Below, one piece after another: positions 55,300-62,499 of a stretch of DNA of 62,499 bases (position 1 is its first letter; each line of letters opens with the position of its first letter). This DNA comes from an uncultured Bacilli bacterium. GTDB lineage: Bacteria > Bacillota_I > Bacilli_A > RF39 > UBA660. Location: NCBI GenBank assembly GCA_947626035.1, contig CANQQR010000001.1:77096-139594 (forward strand). The letters are read 5' to 3'. Both the position numbers and the translations under genes were made by a program. The notes beneath the pieces were generated by a model. It made no database searches, had not been told where the DNA came from, and saw only the letters and a program-made list of their open reading frames with translations.

Positions 55300-56337
55300 T
55301 TATTTATCTTTCTGTTGTAGGGCAGTATTAGTATAAGCGCAAATACCTGGATTTACTAAATAAGTAGCAACACCAAGTTTCTGATAAGTCTGAATTTCTT
55401 CTGACCAATCCCTATTCTCAAAGGACTTAACTTGAGTTGTGCCCTCAAAAGCAACCTTAACTGGTTTTTCAGCTCCAGTCGGAATAATGTAAGCAATACT
55501 TGGATCAATAACTTTCTTGCTATTGGTTGTATCCTCGTAGGACTGCGGCAGAATAATTACTCTATGGCCTTTATAGGTTGTAAAATAGCCATTGTTCCAA
55601 ATCTCATTCTTCATCTCATTGGAAGCCCAATCCTTCTGAGGAATCATTGTAGATGCAAATTCATAAGTACAATAAATAGTAGCCTTACCATAAGAATCAG
55701 CAATAGCTAACATCTTATCCATTTCATTCTCATTGAAAGAACCTTGTATTGTATGATTGTTAGTGCCTAACTGAGCAACCATAGCCTTAAGAGCTTTTGC
55801 AATCTCACGATAAACAGCTTCATCCATACCTTCAAGCACTAGGTTGTAGTAGTCAGCCATGGTGAATCTTTGATCCAGCATCTCTTCCCACTCAACTCTA
55901 GCAGCTCCGCCATATGCACTGGTCGGTACTTCGAGTGAATAACCATCCAGCTTAAAGGTTTCATATCTACCAGCAAGACCCACCTTGGTCACAAACTGCT
56001 TAGCTCTCTTCTTAGAAGCTTCGCTAATACGTACCTTAAATACAGGCTTAGTTCCTTGCGCATAGGTCTGCACGTCTGCGAACTGACCATAACTTTGCAT
56101 AACTTTAACTGGAACGACCTCGGTTAAAGCAACCTCTAGCAGAGTAAAAATTAATTCCTTATTCTGACGGAATAATTGAGTTGTCTTACCTAACTCATTC
56201 AATTCATTCATAAAAGTCTTATTTAAAGCTTCAGCAGAAAAATTCTCATTCTGGAAAGAAAAAGTAGCAGAAGGATTTAAAGAAGCTTTAGCACTGACTC
56301 TTGCTAATTCAATTAAATTATTTCTATCTAATGCCAT
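55300..56337 (-). CDS. Major capsid protein (HK97-like)
   Basis: A 345-aa protein with the features of HK97-fold capsid proteins: an N-terminal arm helix (NNLIELARVSAKASLN), VEVALTEVVPVKVMQS-like strand, a GLAGRYETFKLDGYSLEVP E-loop region, and a helical spine MADYYNLVLEGMDEAVYREI followed by IYCTYEFASTMIP and YFTTYKGHRVIILPQS. Typical size and position after scaffold and decoration genes. A terminator follows, fitting its high expression. Confidence 0.8.
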   Translation of the reverse strand: MALDRNNLIELARVSAKASLNPSATFSFQNENFSAEALNKTFMNELNELGKTTQLFRQNKELIFTLLEVALTEVVPVKVMQSYGQFADVQTYAQGTKPVFKVRISEASKKRAKQFVTKVGLAGRYETFKLDGYSLEVPTSAYGGAARVEWEEMLDQRFTMADYYNLVLEGMDEAVYREIAKALKAMVAQLGTNNHTIQGSFNENEMDKMLAIADSYGKATIYCTYEFASTMIPQKDWASNEMKNEIWNNGYFTTYKGHRVIILPQSYEDTTNSKKVIDPSIAYIIPTGAEKPVKVAFEGTTQVKSFENRDWSEEIQTYQKLGVATYLVNPGICAYTNTALQQKDK

Positions 56338-56350
56338 CTCTGTATCCTCC

Positions 56351-56926
56351 TTATTTTATTCTCATTAACTTAACACCAGGCTGGCCATCTGGCATTGTGT
56401 ATTCTTTAACAACTTGAAATTCTGGACCATTAGTATCAGCTTCAGCACCTGTTGGTTTTGCACTGCCGCTATTAGTGCATAGATAACCGCTCTTCTTATC
56501 TACATAAACCTTATCACCAACAGATAGTTCAATACCACCATAGCCACCAATCTTCTCGTCATATGGACCAAAAGCATTGGTAGTAAAAATATCCCCAACT
56601 AGAATAGAAATTAAACGAGGAACCATTTCTCCGTCGGTATAGTCACCAGAAACCATTGCGAAATCCTTATTACTCTGCTTCCGCTCATCATAAAGCTTCT
56701 GCTCATTATAAATCATCATCCACTCTCCGCCGTCAGTATGGTCTTCTCCACCAAGATCAACCTTACCAACAGCATAGTGATATTTAGCAAAACGGCCATT
56801 CTCAATAGTCTTACCCATAGCTTCTGTATCAACAGGTAACTGAGCTAAAATCTGCCCAGTAACAATACCAGATAGATGATTAGGTTCTACCTGAGCATAG
56901 CCTTTTCTACTTACAGTTAAAGCCAT
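56351..56926 (-). CDS. Probable capsid decoration protein
   Basis: A 191-aa beta-rich protein between scaffold/protease and capsid genes, where head decoration proteins are usually encoded. It contains FAMVSGDYTDGEMVPRLISI, a glycine-rich turn (GGYGGIELSVGDKVYV) and a C-terminal VVKEYTMPDGQPGV. Preceded by TAGGAGGATTAAG. Could stabilise the capsid surface; not matched to a specific family. Confidence 0.5.
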   Translation of the reverse strand: MALTVSRKGYAQVEPNHLSGIVTGQILAQLPVDTEAMGKTIENGRFAKYHYAVGKVDLGGEDHTDGGEWMMIYNEQKLYDERKQSNKDFAMVSGDYTDGEMVPRLISILVGDIFTTNAFGPYDEKIGGYGGIELSVGDKVYVDKKSGYLCTNSGSAKPTGAEADTNGPEFQVVKEYTMPDGQPGVKLMRIK

Positions 56927-56953
56927 TTCTTAATCCTCCTATTTATATATAAT

Positions 56954-58303
56954 TTACATTGTTTTTTCAACAGCACGGACAGCTTTGATCCAATCAGGAA
57001 CGCTGCCTGCTTCGCTTTCAGACATTTGATAAGTAACAGTACCAGTATTATTGTTGATCTGCTCTTGACTCTTATCTTGCGCTGACGCTAGCTGTTTCTT
57101 AGTATAGATGACAGAAAGTTTAGCTTCAATATCATCGACGGAATACTCATCTTTGTGATCGATAACATCTTTTTTATCTTCATCAGATAACATATAGAAC
57201 TTATTAATCATTTCATCTTTTTGAGTAGATTCGATAGATTGCTTAAACTTTAACAGCTCTTGATAAGTTGACTCCATATCACTATATTTTTGTTGTAACT
57301 CATTATACTTTTGTTCCAATGTAGTATACTTATCATCATTCTGCGGCTCGCAAGTATTCTTTGTTGCCGGCTGTTTCTTCTTCTCTTCGTCATCATCAGT
57401 AGTATCATTATTATCATCCGCGGTCTTGTTCTCTTCATCATCATCATTTTTCTTAACAAAAGAAGATGCTTCTCCCGCTTCTGTAGAATTTTGAATTTCT
57501 GCGGTATCATTTTGTTCAACTTTGCCCTCTTCAGCAGAAAAATTTTCTGCTACTTGCTCAGTTGACTCCTCTACCGTAAAATCTTTATTTCCCATTGAGG
57601 TTCCTCCTTTTAACACGGCTTGTAAATCTTGCATCATAGAGTACAAAGTACGTGTAAAATCTTTATTATTCTTTGTAAAGTTTTTACTTATCTCAGGGGC
57701 CTTAATATTTGACTCCTCAAAACAAGGTTCAATATCTTCTCCTAAAATACATAACTTTGAAAATATTGCGTCATTTATAATAAAAAATTCAATATTCTTA
57801 TTATAATCTTCTGCCCAATGACCTTCTAAAGAGTCATGATCTAACTCCATTGAATGCGGGCGCCCGTCATCTTCAAAGACAGCTTTACATTCTTTATATT
57901 GGCCTGTCCATAAATAACCAGTAGTCATTAAATATTCACGCTCAATGACATTCCCGAACTCATCACTCTCATTAAACTTTTGAAACCATACTTTTGCATC
58001 AGGAGCAACGAAACCATATGGTTTAGTTAAACAATTAAAATGAATACCATCTGCATCCATGGTAATTTGCTCACCGTGGTCCCTAAAATCTTCTTTATCC
58101 TCGTTATAGTATCCTACAATCGGGGCCCCGCGCAAACTTTTAGCCATATTCATGGCCGCATCTTTATCAATATATGTTCTATTCCGATTTTGACCTAGAT
58201 ATAAAACTTTAATTTCACAAGCTGACATTAAAGGATTTATATCAACAGGCTGTAAGTTGATAAATTCTGGATTGCCTATTGAGGAAACTGCGACTTGAGC
58301 CAT
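56954..58303 (-). CDS. Prohead protease fused to scaffold
   Basis: A 449-aa protein in the protease/scaffold position between portal and capsid. N-terminal half (to about 200) has FYVG-like beta segments, MAKSLRGAPIVGYYNED, and RPHSMELDHDSLEGHWAE, plausible HK97-protease-type His/Ser residues. The C-terminal half is acidic and low-complexity (Asp/Glu/Lys and Thr runs about 240-300) then coiled coil (about 310-400), the usual scaffold. It would help assemble and mature the prohead. Confidence 0.55.
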   Translation of the reverse strand: MAQVAVSSIGNPEFINLQPVDINPLMSACEIKVLYLGQNRNRTYIDKDAAMNMAKSLRGAPIVGYYNEDKEDFRDHGEQITMDADGIHFNCLTKPYGFVAPDAKVWFQKFNESDEFGNVIEREYLMTTGYLWTGQYKECKAVFEDDGRPHSMELDHDSLEGHWAEDYNKNIEFFIINDAIFSKLCILGEDIEPCFEESNIKAPEISKNFTKNNKDFTRTLYSMMQDLQAVLKGGTSMGNKDFTVEESTEQVAENFSAEEGKVEQNDTAEIQNSTEAGEASSFVKKNDDDEENKTADDNNDTTDDDEEKKKQPATKNTCEPQNDDKYTTLEQKYNELQQKYSDMESTYQELLKFKQSIESTQKDEMINKFYMLSDEDKKDVIDHKDEYSVDDIEAKLSVIYTKKQLASAQDKSQEQINNNTGTVTYQMSESEAGSVPDWIKAVRAVEKTM

Positions 58304-58314
58304 AGTTTGCCTCC

Positions 58315-59895
58315 TTAATTCATAGATTCTCTATTTCGAATGGTCTTCTCTGATTTCTCATCATCAGGTTTTTCGTTTCTACCTACTTCACCATTCCCCT
58401 CACTACTGCTACTACTATTGTTCTTACTTCTATTAAGAGACTCCGCGTTCATAGTACTAGACATAAGCGGAGGAATAAATACATTAACTAAATCAAGTAT
58501 ATCATTCTCAAAATAAGCATTAGCAAGTATTGAGCTTTGACTTTGACCAAGAGCAATCTGTGGTAACATCTTAGAATAACCTAATTGTGTTTGCTCTTTA
58601 TATAATTTTGCTAAATCTTTATAATTATAAATTGTCGTTGGTAATATTTCTACATTATAATATACTTTTTTTGGATTTTTATTGAAAGGTTTAATTAAAT
58701 CATTTAAAAAGATTTCAAACTGAGCTATTAGATTATATAAAGAAGCTTCGTCATTTAAGATAGATTTCTCAAGAGCAATATTACCATCAGTATTAAACTG
58801 CATTTGAGAAACACCCGCTTCGTTGTAAATCGCGCGCTCAACTTTTTCTAACTCGTCCCGCGCAGTTGTATTACTATTATCTGAAGTATCTGCAACATCG
58901 ACATCCGCAAAAGTAGTCAAAACTTCAATACCTAAGGCATTACCTATCATGCGGACCGCGTTATTGTGTAATTGTTGAGCCTCGTCAATGTCAAATATTA
59001 AATCACCATTCTTATCAATTGGCATCTTTTGAATTATAATCTTTAAAAGTTGTTGCTGCATCCTTTTCTTATCTAGATCTTTAGCATCATCTAAATCTAT
59101 AATTGCAGGAATAACAGCAATAAAGGCAGGAAAATCTTCTCCATTGATATTAAATTTAATAACACTTCCTACTTCTAAACAATACCAGCCAGCTGTATCT
59201 CCAGGAAAATCTGGCGGGATTTTACCAGCTTTGAACAAATCATAGCCACGCTTAAATTCTTTTGGAAATAAATCTAACATTCGCATCTTCTGCGCGGTAT
59301 TGATAAATTTATCATCAAAATATCTCATGTTAAACTCAACAACAGGTCGATTGTCAACATAAAATCGCGTTCTACAATACTCTGGTGGAAGTTCTTGAAT
59401 ATAAACAGAATTGCCTTTACGAATTAGGTAGCCATAGTAACAACCATTTCTAATAACTTTTAAAGCTACTTCTCCAAATACTTTTTTGACCTGGAACTCA
59501 TCCAAAAAATATAAGACCTTATTAAAATCATCTATTACTTTATCAACCTTTAAGGTTGCACTATTTCTATTTATATGCGGAGTCACTATCCAATCATATC
59601 TATATAAATAAGCCATATATCTACATAATCTTGAATAGATACCGCTTGTCTTATAGAAGAAATTAGAAATCTCTCTCATTGTATTATAATCGCAATTATT
59701 TATCGCTCGCAATACATATTCTTTATCTCCTAGCTGAGGATTAATTCTTCGGTAAGAACCAATAGCAGTATAAATAGGGTCATCTAAGATCTTTGTTCCA
59801 ATCTTCAGTTTAGAAAAATCTATAGGCACATATTTATCATCAATAGGAGTCATGTTAAAACCCTTCTGTTTAATAGCTTGTTTCCTATTAATCAT
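58315..59895 (-). CDS. Portal protein
   Basis: A 526-aa protein between terminase and protease genes. Motif-like segments typical of portals: YSRLCRYMAYLYRYDWIVTP (helical crown start), VFGEVALKVIRNGCYYGYL and IQELPPEYCR in the wing, and a long helix KDLDKKRMQQQLLKII. The C-terminal tail is Ser/Glu/Lys low complexity. It would form the dodecameric vertex through which DNA is packaged. A near-consensus promoter precedes it. Confidence 0.8.
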   Translation of the reverse strand: MINRKQAIKQKGFNMTPIDDKYVPIDFSKLKIGTKILDDPIYTAIGSYRRINPQLGDKEYVLRAINNCDYNTMREISNFFYKTSGIYSRLCRYMAYLYRYDWIVTPHINRNSATLKVDKVIDDFNKVLYFLDEFQVKKVFGEVALKVIRNGCYYGYLIRKGNSVYIQELPPEYCRTRFYVDNRPVVEFNMRYFDDKFINTAQKMRMLDLFPKEFKRGYDLFKAGKIPPDFPGDTAGWYCLEVGSVIKFNINGEDFPAFIAVIPAIIDLDDAKDLDKKRMQQQLLKIIIQKMPIDKNGDLIFDIDEAQQLHNNAVRMIGNALGIEVLTTFADVDVADTSDNSNTTARDELEKVERAIYNEAGVSQMQFNTDGNIALEKSILNDEASLYNLIAQFEIFLNDLIKPFNKNPKKVYYNVEILPTTIYNYKDLAKLYKEQTQLGYSKMLPQIALGQSQSSILANAYFENDILDLVNVFIPPLMSSTMNAESLNRSKNNSSSSSEGNGEVGRNEKPDDEKSEKTIRNRESMN

Positions 59896-59922
59896 ATCTA
59901 CACCTCATCTTTCTATAACTAT

Positions 59923-59951
59923 AGTATATCAAAAATTTTTAATCTTGTCAA
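59923..59951 (-). promoter_or_regulatory. Sigma-A-like promoter for portal/head operon
   Basis: On the minus strand TTGACA, 17-bp spacer, TATACT, with an extended -10 TG. The spacer is identical to that of the resolvase promoter at 17058. It starts the head operon about 30 bp before the portal gene. Confidence 0.8.
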
Positions 59952-59996
59952 ATTTTGCTATGCTTGCATAAAGCGCGGAAGCTGGGTATGTGACGC

Positions 59997-60363
59997 CTAA
60001 TACCCAGCCGCCCGCATTATATAATCATAGTCTACTCGACCCTCATCCCAATATGGTATAGCAATCAGAGTAATACCATGCTTTTCACAGTACTCTCTCT
60101 TTTGCATATCATTGAATTGTTGTTTTCTCAGGCCAGAGAGTCCGCCGAACTTGCTCTTTGCTTGATAATGTTCTTCGGTGCTGGATCCCTTGAAATTCAA
60201 TCAAGAAATCCAGTTCATCATTATCATCGAATACGGCGAAGTCAAATCTCAACGGTCTCCCATTGGTGCTCACAAGGTCTGAAAAACTATATTCCTCTTG
60301 AAATTTTAATCCCGCGTCTCGCAGAATTTCTTCAATTTTAATCTCGCCTCTACTCGCTCGCAT
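59997..60363 (-). pseudogene. Frameshifted EDxHD/Vsr-like nuclease
   Basis: A Vsr-like nuclease gene starting at ATG 60363 after GGAGGGGAGTAAG, readable as GEIKIEEIL, RFDFAVFDDND and LIEFQGIQH, then broken. The rest of the domain (YQAKSKFGGL, FNDMQKREYC, ITLIAIPYWDEGRVDYDYI) continues in another frame to 59997. The frame is lost between about 60172 and 60185. Removing ten bases after GIQH would give GIQHYQAKSKFGG, matching family consensus. Unless this is sequencing error or programmed frameshifting, the nuclease is dead. It overlaps the preceding GIY-YIG gene by 14 bp. Confidence 0.7.
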
Positions 60364-61150
60364 TCTTACTCCCCTCCTCTCCAACCTCAACATAATATTC
60401 CCAGTAAAGAGGAATGTTAGTTTCAGGATGCTTACCGGATTGATGCGTTTTACTTCTTAAAGCTATGCTTAGCGTATTAGATTTTACACCTGCATATTCT
60501 GCGGCTGCTTTTACGCTATCGAAAACTTCCCCAGTTTCTATACATCTAACGGCTTTGCATATTTTTTTTCTATATTCTGGATTTTGCCAATCCCTTTTTC
60601 TCAATTCAGATTGAATTGTTGCAATTTTTTCTCTATATCCTTCCTGCTTCCAAGCGTTTTTACTGCGTTCAGAAGTAGCCTTTTTTCTTTCTTCTGTCCA
60701 AGCTTCTTGTTGTTTTGTCTTATAAGAACTATTTTTCCAAACTTCTTTCATTCTTTCAGATTGTTCTTTATGATAATCTTCTGTATTTCTTTGCTCAGTT
60801 AATTTAATTATTATTTTTTTTCTAGTTTCTGGATTTGCCCATAAATCTGCAAAATGATAATTTGAATAATTTTTCTTATATGTATTATAACCTTTCTCTG
60901 GTAAATATGATTGATAAAACTCAATCATTTCTTCTTCTTTTAAATCAGCCTCTTCAGAAGAAAGAGATTTATAAAGAATTATATGTTCAAAAGAGTCCCA
61001 ACCATATTTCTCAATATCTTTATAAAAATTTTCTTGAGTCTTATAGCCAAAACCATTTTTCCATCTATCTTCTGGCTTTTGACATGTTTGACCGATGTAA
61101 ACCTTGTTATTTATTTTATTTTTGTGCATATAAATACAATAATTATTCAT
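60350..61150 (-). CDS. GIY-YIG homing endonuclease with NUMOD repeats
   Basis: A 266-aa protein with N-terminal GIY-YIG domain (YCIYMHKN, KVYIGQT), then short repeated basic helices of NUMOD3 type (WANPETRKKI, YHKEQSERMKEVWKNS, WTEERKKATSERSKNAWKQ, NPEYRKKICKAV) and a terminal IENR1/NUMOD1-like helix-turn-helix (CIETGEVFDSVKAAAEYAG). It lies between the terminase and portal genes; ribosome binding site AAAGGAGAATATT. Free-standing; may home into the neighbouring terminase locus. Confidence 0.85.
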   Translation of the reverse strand: MNNYCIYMHKNKINNKVYIGQTCQKPEDRWKNGFGYKTQENFYKDIEKYGWDSFEHIILYKSLSSEEADLKEEEMIEFYQSYLPEKGYNTYKKNYSNYHFADLWANPETRKKIIIKLTEQRNTEDYHKEQSERMKEVWKNSSYKTKQQEAWTEERKKATSERSKNAWKQEGYREKIATIQSELRKRDWQNPEYRKKICKAVRCIETGEVFDSVKAAAEYAGVKSNTLSIALRSKTHQSGKHPETNIPLYWEYYVEVGEEGSKNASE

Positions 61151-61281
61151 TTTAATATTCTCCTTTATTAAAATTTAAAATAAAGCTTGCCTTATGGAGA
61201 ATAAAGCATTACTCAATAGGTAGCTAATCTATTGCTCCCTCTATTTCTATTGTAATATCAAAAATAAATTTTATCATTTAA

Positions 61282-62430
61282 TCAACCATGACCAAAGAAC
61301 ATAAAATCAGAAATATTTCTTTTTTTACGTTTATTCTTTGAATCTTCATCTTTCTTTACATAATATAAGCCATAAGTTAGCGCAGAAAACTTATCTTTCT
61401 TAATGCCTCGAGACGACTGCTTTAAGATAATATTCACTCCCTCATTCTCTTCAACAAGGTTTAATAATTGCTCTCTTAAAATCGTCGTTAATGTAAATGG
61501 CTTCAGATACTCAGCTCTCTTATCTGCGTCCATAGCTTGACCCATCTTAGTGGTCATTAATTTAGATTTAGCAGTATTTTCATCAATTAAGAATTTAATT
61601 TTACCGCTAGCCATCTGTGTTTGTACATAGGTATACGCTTCCGTATTAATTGGCGCATTTGCTTTAATTAAATACATCGCATTCTCTTCTACGCCGGCGC
61701 CTCTTATCTTTTTATACGGCTCTGTAACATCCTCAGAGGTTCCGCCTTCAACACCAAATGGCGGCAGCTCATCACCTGTTTCAGGATCTATCTGAGCCTT
61801 CGTCATAAAGTCTATCAAACCGGCACCAAGACCATTGGCATCAATAGAACAGATTCTAGCTTTATATTTATAATAAAGTTTCTTAATATTAATAGCTTGT
61901 ATTTCAAAGTCTTCCGCTTCATAGGTATATAGATTAACTATAGATTTTAAACTAGCCCCTTGCGGTTGTGGGGTTACTTTAATAATTGTTGCTTCAGTTG
62001 TGCATTTAAATCGACCAACGTCGATCCCTATAACATAATATCCAGCTTTTGATGTTCTTCCACTATATTCGTACTCAGGTTGTAACAACACCCTGTGCTT
62101 ATCAAATTTTTCTGAATCAAAGAACGCATTTTCCGCGTCTCCGCTCCACTCAGACTCGTACTCTCGTGCAAAGGACGCGTCATTATAGGTTCCATCTAGC
62201 TTCAATTCTTCTATAAAGCTACGTTGTAATAATTTTTCCATCACTGGGACTCGCCAGGTTCCGCCCAATACGATGGCTTCATCTGGCTCTATGATCTGCT
62301 GAATCAAGGTCTGTATGAGCTTTTCGTAAGCGAACGTGCTCTTCCAACCTGCGGTTGTGACAAATATTTGGCTCTTATTAACAAGCTCTTCTTCATGACG
62401 AGACCCGTCTGGAAGACGCCTATTAACATT
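61282..62430 (-). CDS. terL: Terminase large subunit, 3' exon
   Basis: About 382 residues plus stop: the second half of the packaging motor. It starts NVNRRLPDG, which follows the Walker B region in large terminases, then VTTAGWKSTF (ATPase coupling motif), and the nuclease domain: YYVIGIDVGRFK (first catalytic aspartate), ICSIDANGLGAGLIDFM (second acidic segment), and C-terminal SALTYGLYYV. The ATPase N-terminus is outside the window, beyond an intron whose 3' end is visible. Splicing is needed for function. Confidence 0.85.
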   Translation of the reverse strand, partial: NVNRRLPDGSRHEEELVNKSQIFVTTAGWKSTFAYEKLIQTLIQQIIEPDEAIVLGGTWRVPVMEKLLQRSFIEELKLDGTYNDASFAREYESEWSGDAENAFFDSEKFDKHRVLLQPEYEYSGRTSKAGYYVIGIDVGRFKCTTEATIIKVTPQPQGASLKSIVNLYTYEAEDFEIQAINIKKLYYKYKARICSIDANGLGAGLIDFMTKAQIDPETGDELPPFGVEGGTSEDVTEPYKKIRGAGVEENAMYLIKANAPINTEAYTYVQTQMASGKIKFLIDENTAKSKLMTTKMGQAMDADKRAEYLKPFTLTTILREQLLNLVEENEGVNIILKQSSRGIKKDKFSALTYGLYYVKKDEDSKNKRKKRNISDFMFFGHG

Positions 62431-62499
62431 CATTGTCAAGAGGATATTTATTCAATATCCTCTTGGACTATCTCTTCAACTAACTTCCATCTATAACCT
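62431..62499 (-). mobile_element. Group I intron 3' end in terminase gene (cut by window edge)
   Basis: On the minus strand GAGATAGTCC followed by a strong hairpin (AAGAGGATAT/ATATCCTCTT, P9-like) and ending ACAATG directly before AATGTTAATAGG, which encodes NVNRR. The ATAGTC word is the P7 3' strand of group I introns. The rest of the intron and the first exon are beyond the edge. Confidence 0.65.

Noticed and set aside
1..62499. tRNA genes, CRISPR arrays, integrase, attachment sites
   Set aside because: I looked for clover-leaf T-loop words, regularly spaced repeats and recombinase motifs and found nothing I could support; a covariance search was not possible.
1..62499. Alternative genetic code (stop reassignment)
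   Set aside because: TAA, TAG and TGA all end normal genes at expected positions; the interrupted genes are explained by introns.

Overview
The window is about 62.5 kb of a tailed double-stranded DNA phage, cut from a larger genome: both ends fall inside genes. AT-rich sequence, AGGAGG-type ribosome binding sites, sigma-A-like promoters with extended -10 elements, the standard code, an anaerobic ribonucleotide reductase and Firmicutes-like protein families together suggest a phage of an anaerobic Gram-positive (Clostridia-like, probably gut) host. The host assignment is inference. One very long tape measure protein and no recognisable sheath suggest a siphovirus with a long flexible tail. I see no integrase, repressor, tRNA or CRISPR array.

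Left part (1-17.6 kb, + strand) is replication and nucleotide metabolism: the C-terminal end of a primase, a zinc-ribbon protein, RecJ-like DHH exonuclease (split by a group I intron), an S24/S26-like peptidase domain, a Dda/RecD-like helicase, a DUF488-like protein, a DnaE-type DNA polymerase III alpha subunit, a guanylate-kinase-like enzyme, glutaredoxin, anaerobic NrdD (split by a second, related group I intron), its activase NrdG, dUTPase and a RuvC-like resolvase. It ends at a bidirectional terminator near 17.62 kb.

Right part (17.6-62.5 kb, - strand, read from right to left) is the virion module: terminase large subunit (3' exon only), portal, protease/scaffold, probable decoration protein, major capsid protein, head-tail connectors, major tail protein (split by a third intron), tail assembly chaperone, a tape measure of about 2,900 aa, baseplate and fibre proteins, a holin-like membrane protein, a diversity-generating retroelement (DGR), and a small cluster of unknown low-complexity or surface-type proteins.

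Two systems stand out. The first is a complete DGR: a fibre protein with a C-terminal variable repeat, an Avd-like protein, a 120-bp template repeat and a reverse transcriptase. Template and variable repeats differ at 17 positions, all at template adenines. About 400 nt between template and reverse transcriptase contain a compact structured RNA with a probable pseudoknot. The second is a heavy load of homing elements: four group I introns (one partial), three GIY-YIG genes and three EDxHD/Vsr-like nuclease genes. One of these nuclease genes sits between a severed gene 5' end and a full gene whose 5' end encodes the same residues with different codons, as if the element had carried a recoded replacement.
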